From NCBI GenBank assembly GCA_021613335.1, contig JAJTWR010000251.1, positions 3,178,501 through 3,242,500 on the forward strand: a stretch of 64,000 nucleotides of DNA, written 5' to 3'. Made by a program: the position numbers and the translations under genes. Numbering within the stretch: the first letter of the stretch is position 1; each line of letters opens with the position of its first letter. Of this stretch, positions 59,127 through 64,000 are shown piece after piece. The notes under the pieces are model-generated. The model ran no database searches and was not told the DNA's origin. It saw only the letters and a program-made list of their open reading frames with translations. The DNA is from Whitmania pigra. Its lineage: Eukaryota > Annelida > Clitellata > Hirudinida > Haemopidae.

Positions 59127-59366
59127 CATCATCATCATCATCATCATCATCATCGTCATCGTCATCATACTTGAGAACGTACATATGAACACATATTTTC
59201 AGTGCCGATGGCTCTTTATCTGTTACAATTGCCAGTTGTGAATGAAATAAATAAATTTTTTAAATTGATCATTCCTTAGTTGCTATGATCTTTAAAAATG
59301 TTTTTGAATGAATTTAAATGATTTGTTTATGTTGTTTTTAGCAGGCTGACATACATAATTAACAAG

Positions 59367-59374
59367 TGACGTCA
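59367..59374 (+). promoter_or_regulatory. TGACGTCA CRE-like site upstream of PKD2-b
   Basis: A perfect 8-bp palindrome about 545 bases before the PKD2-b start codon. It may be chance. Confidence 0.25.
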
Positions 59375-59510
59375 ATTTGTCATCGAAATAATTTAATCGA
59401 CCTACTTAATTCAACCGATCGTCTTGAGCCTCGACCTCAGTATCTTTGGCATACCTGAGATGAGTTGGAAAGCAGCTCGGCAAGCGTTGTTGCTCAGTAA
59501 ACGAATGCTC

Positions 59511-59524
59511 GTCTCTATAGAAAC
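59511..59524 (+). promoter_or_regulatory. Perfect X-box (RFX) consensus upstream of PKD2-b
   Basis: GTCTCTATAGAAAC fits all 14 positions of RTHNYYATRRNRAC and lies about 390 bases before the start codon in a GC-richer patch. RFX factors drive ciliary genes through this motif. Use here is inferred. Confidence 0.45.
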
Positions 59525-59916
59525 GGAGACAAACAAGACGCGAACCAAGTATTAGTGCCTGATTAAGAGTATCGATGGTAAGCTCCAGTTGGTATCTTAG
59601 CAAATCATAGCATTTCATTAAAAATAATTAAAACTAAATAGTTAAAATTTAGCTGGCTTTGACTTTATTGATTAGGTGATAATAAAAAATAAATATTTCA
59701 ATAGATCGGGTATAAATTATTTTGAAATCTTGAATGACATATGTGCATATCTTTGTTTTAAGCAAAAATAGCATGGCTTACAAACATTTCTAATTTTAAA
59801 TTTTAAATTGACCAACAGTTTAATTAACTAATAATGTATGCATCGCTCTAGTTGCTCTTGTTGCCCTCTTGTTGCAGGGCAGGCTACCAGGTCACAACGA
59901 CTAAAACAACATCATC

Positions 59917-63889
<3,973 letters not shown>

Positions 63890-64000
63890 GTTGGTCGAGA
63901 GTTTCAACCAATGAATCGTTTTCTTAGTGTTTTATTAATTTTAATTACGATTATTAGCTAAATAATAAAATATGTGCATTAATAATTGTTATTAAAAGTA

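Larger units (their letters stand above)
57769..59916. other. Intergenic between the two PKD2 genes
   Basis: PKD2-a 3' UTR (AATAAA at 57983 and 58276), AT-rich spacer, an (ATT)n-(ATC)n array at 59083-59167, then the PKD2-b promoter region. TTGTTGCAG ending at 59878 may be the acceptor of a leader intron shortly before the PKD2-b start codon. No other gene seen. Confidence 0.5.

Overview
This is a 64 kb piece of an animal nuclear genome. It is AT-rich, with spliced genes, GT/AG introns of roughly 0.1-3 kb, many ATT/ATC/AAT microsatellites and old transposons. The gene set and the invertebrate-style NF-kB, Rab11-FIP and polycystin-2 proteins indicate a non-vertebrate metazoan, perhaps a marine invertebrate. 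I cannot name the phylum from the sequence. There are no bacterial operons, rRNA, tRNA or CRISPR.

Layout. (1) 1-4445, minus strand: 5' part of CNOT4 (RING, RRM and CCCH parts; the 3' end runs off the window). (2) 4446-12599: no host gene. This is a transposon graveyard with an internally deleted Ty3/gypsy-type LTR retrotransposon (6282-8647) nested in a hAT relic, plus a MITE-like repeat, a LINE fragment and two more hAT relics. (3) 12600-27179, plus: complete CLEC16A, 24 coding exons and 1116 codons, every phase consistent. (4) 27180-31191: intergenic, with a second copy of the same hAT relic split by a Tigger/pogo relic. (5) 31192-41511, plus: complete class I Rab11-FIP, 14 coding exons, 462 aa, with a BED-finger hAT element in its last intron. 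(6) 42254-49966, plus: complete NF-kB p105/p100-type gene, 17 coding exons, 773 aa, with a Rel homology domain, NLS, ankyrin repeats and a C-terminal DSGIDS phosphodegron in its own last exon. (7) 50890-57768, plus: complete polycystin-2 (PKD2-a), 13 coding exons, 737 aa. (8) 59917-63889, plus: a tandem second PKD2 (PKD2-b), first nine coding exons, cut by the window edge.

I assembled all exon models by hand from splice sites, reading-frame phase and family similarity. In the four complete genes the summed exon lengths divide by three and end at a stop, an internal check on the models.

The genes are not an operon but join related themes: endosome/autophagy control (CLEC16A), recycling-endosome traffic (Rab11-FIP), inducible transcription (NF-kB), ciliary/ER calcium channels (two PKD2) and mRNA decay/ubiquitin (CNOT4). 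The notable points are the NF-kB/PKD2 neighbourhood, which echoes two human paralogons; the tandem PKD2 pair with near-identical exon structure and candidate X-boxes upstream of both; a perfect kB motif upstream of the NF-kB gene; and microsatellites that repeatedly start beside 5' splice sites. I found nothing I would call a new molecular system.
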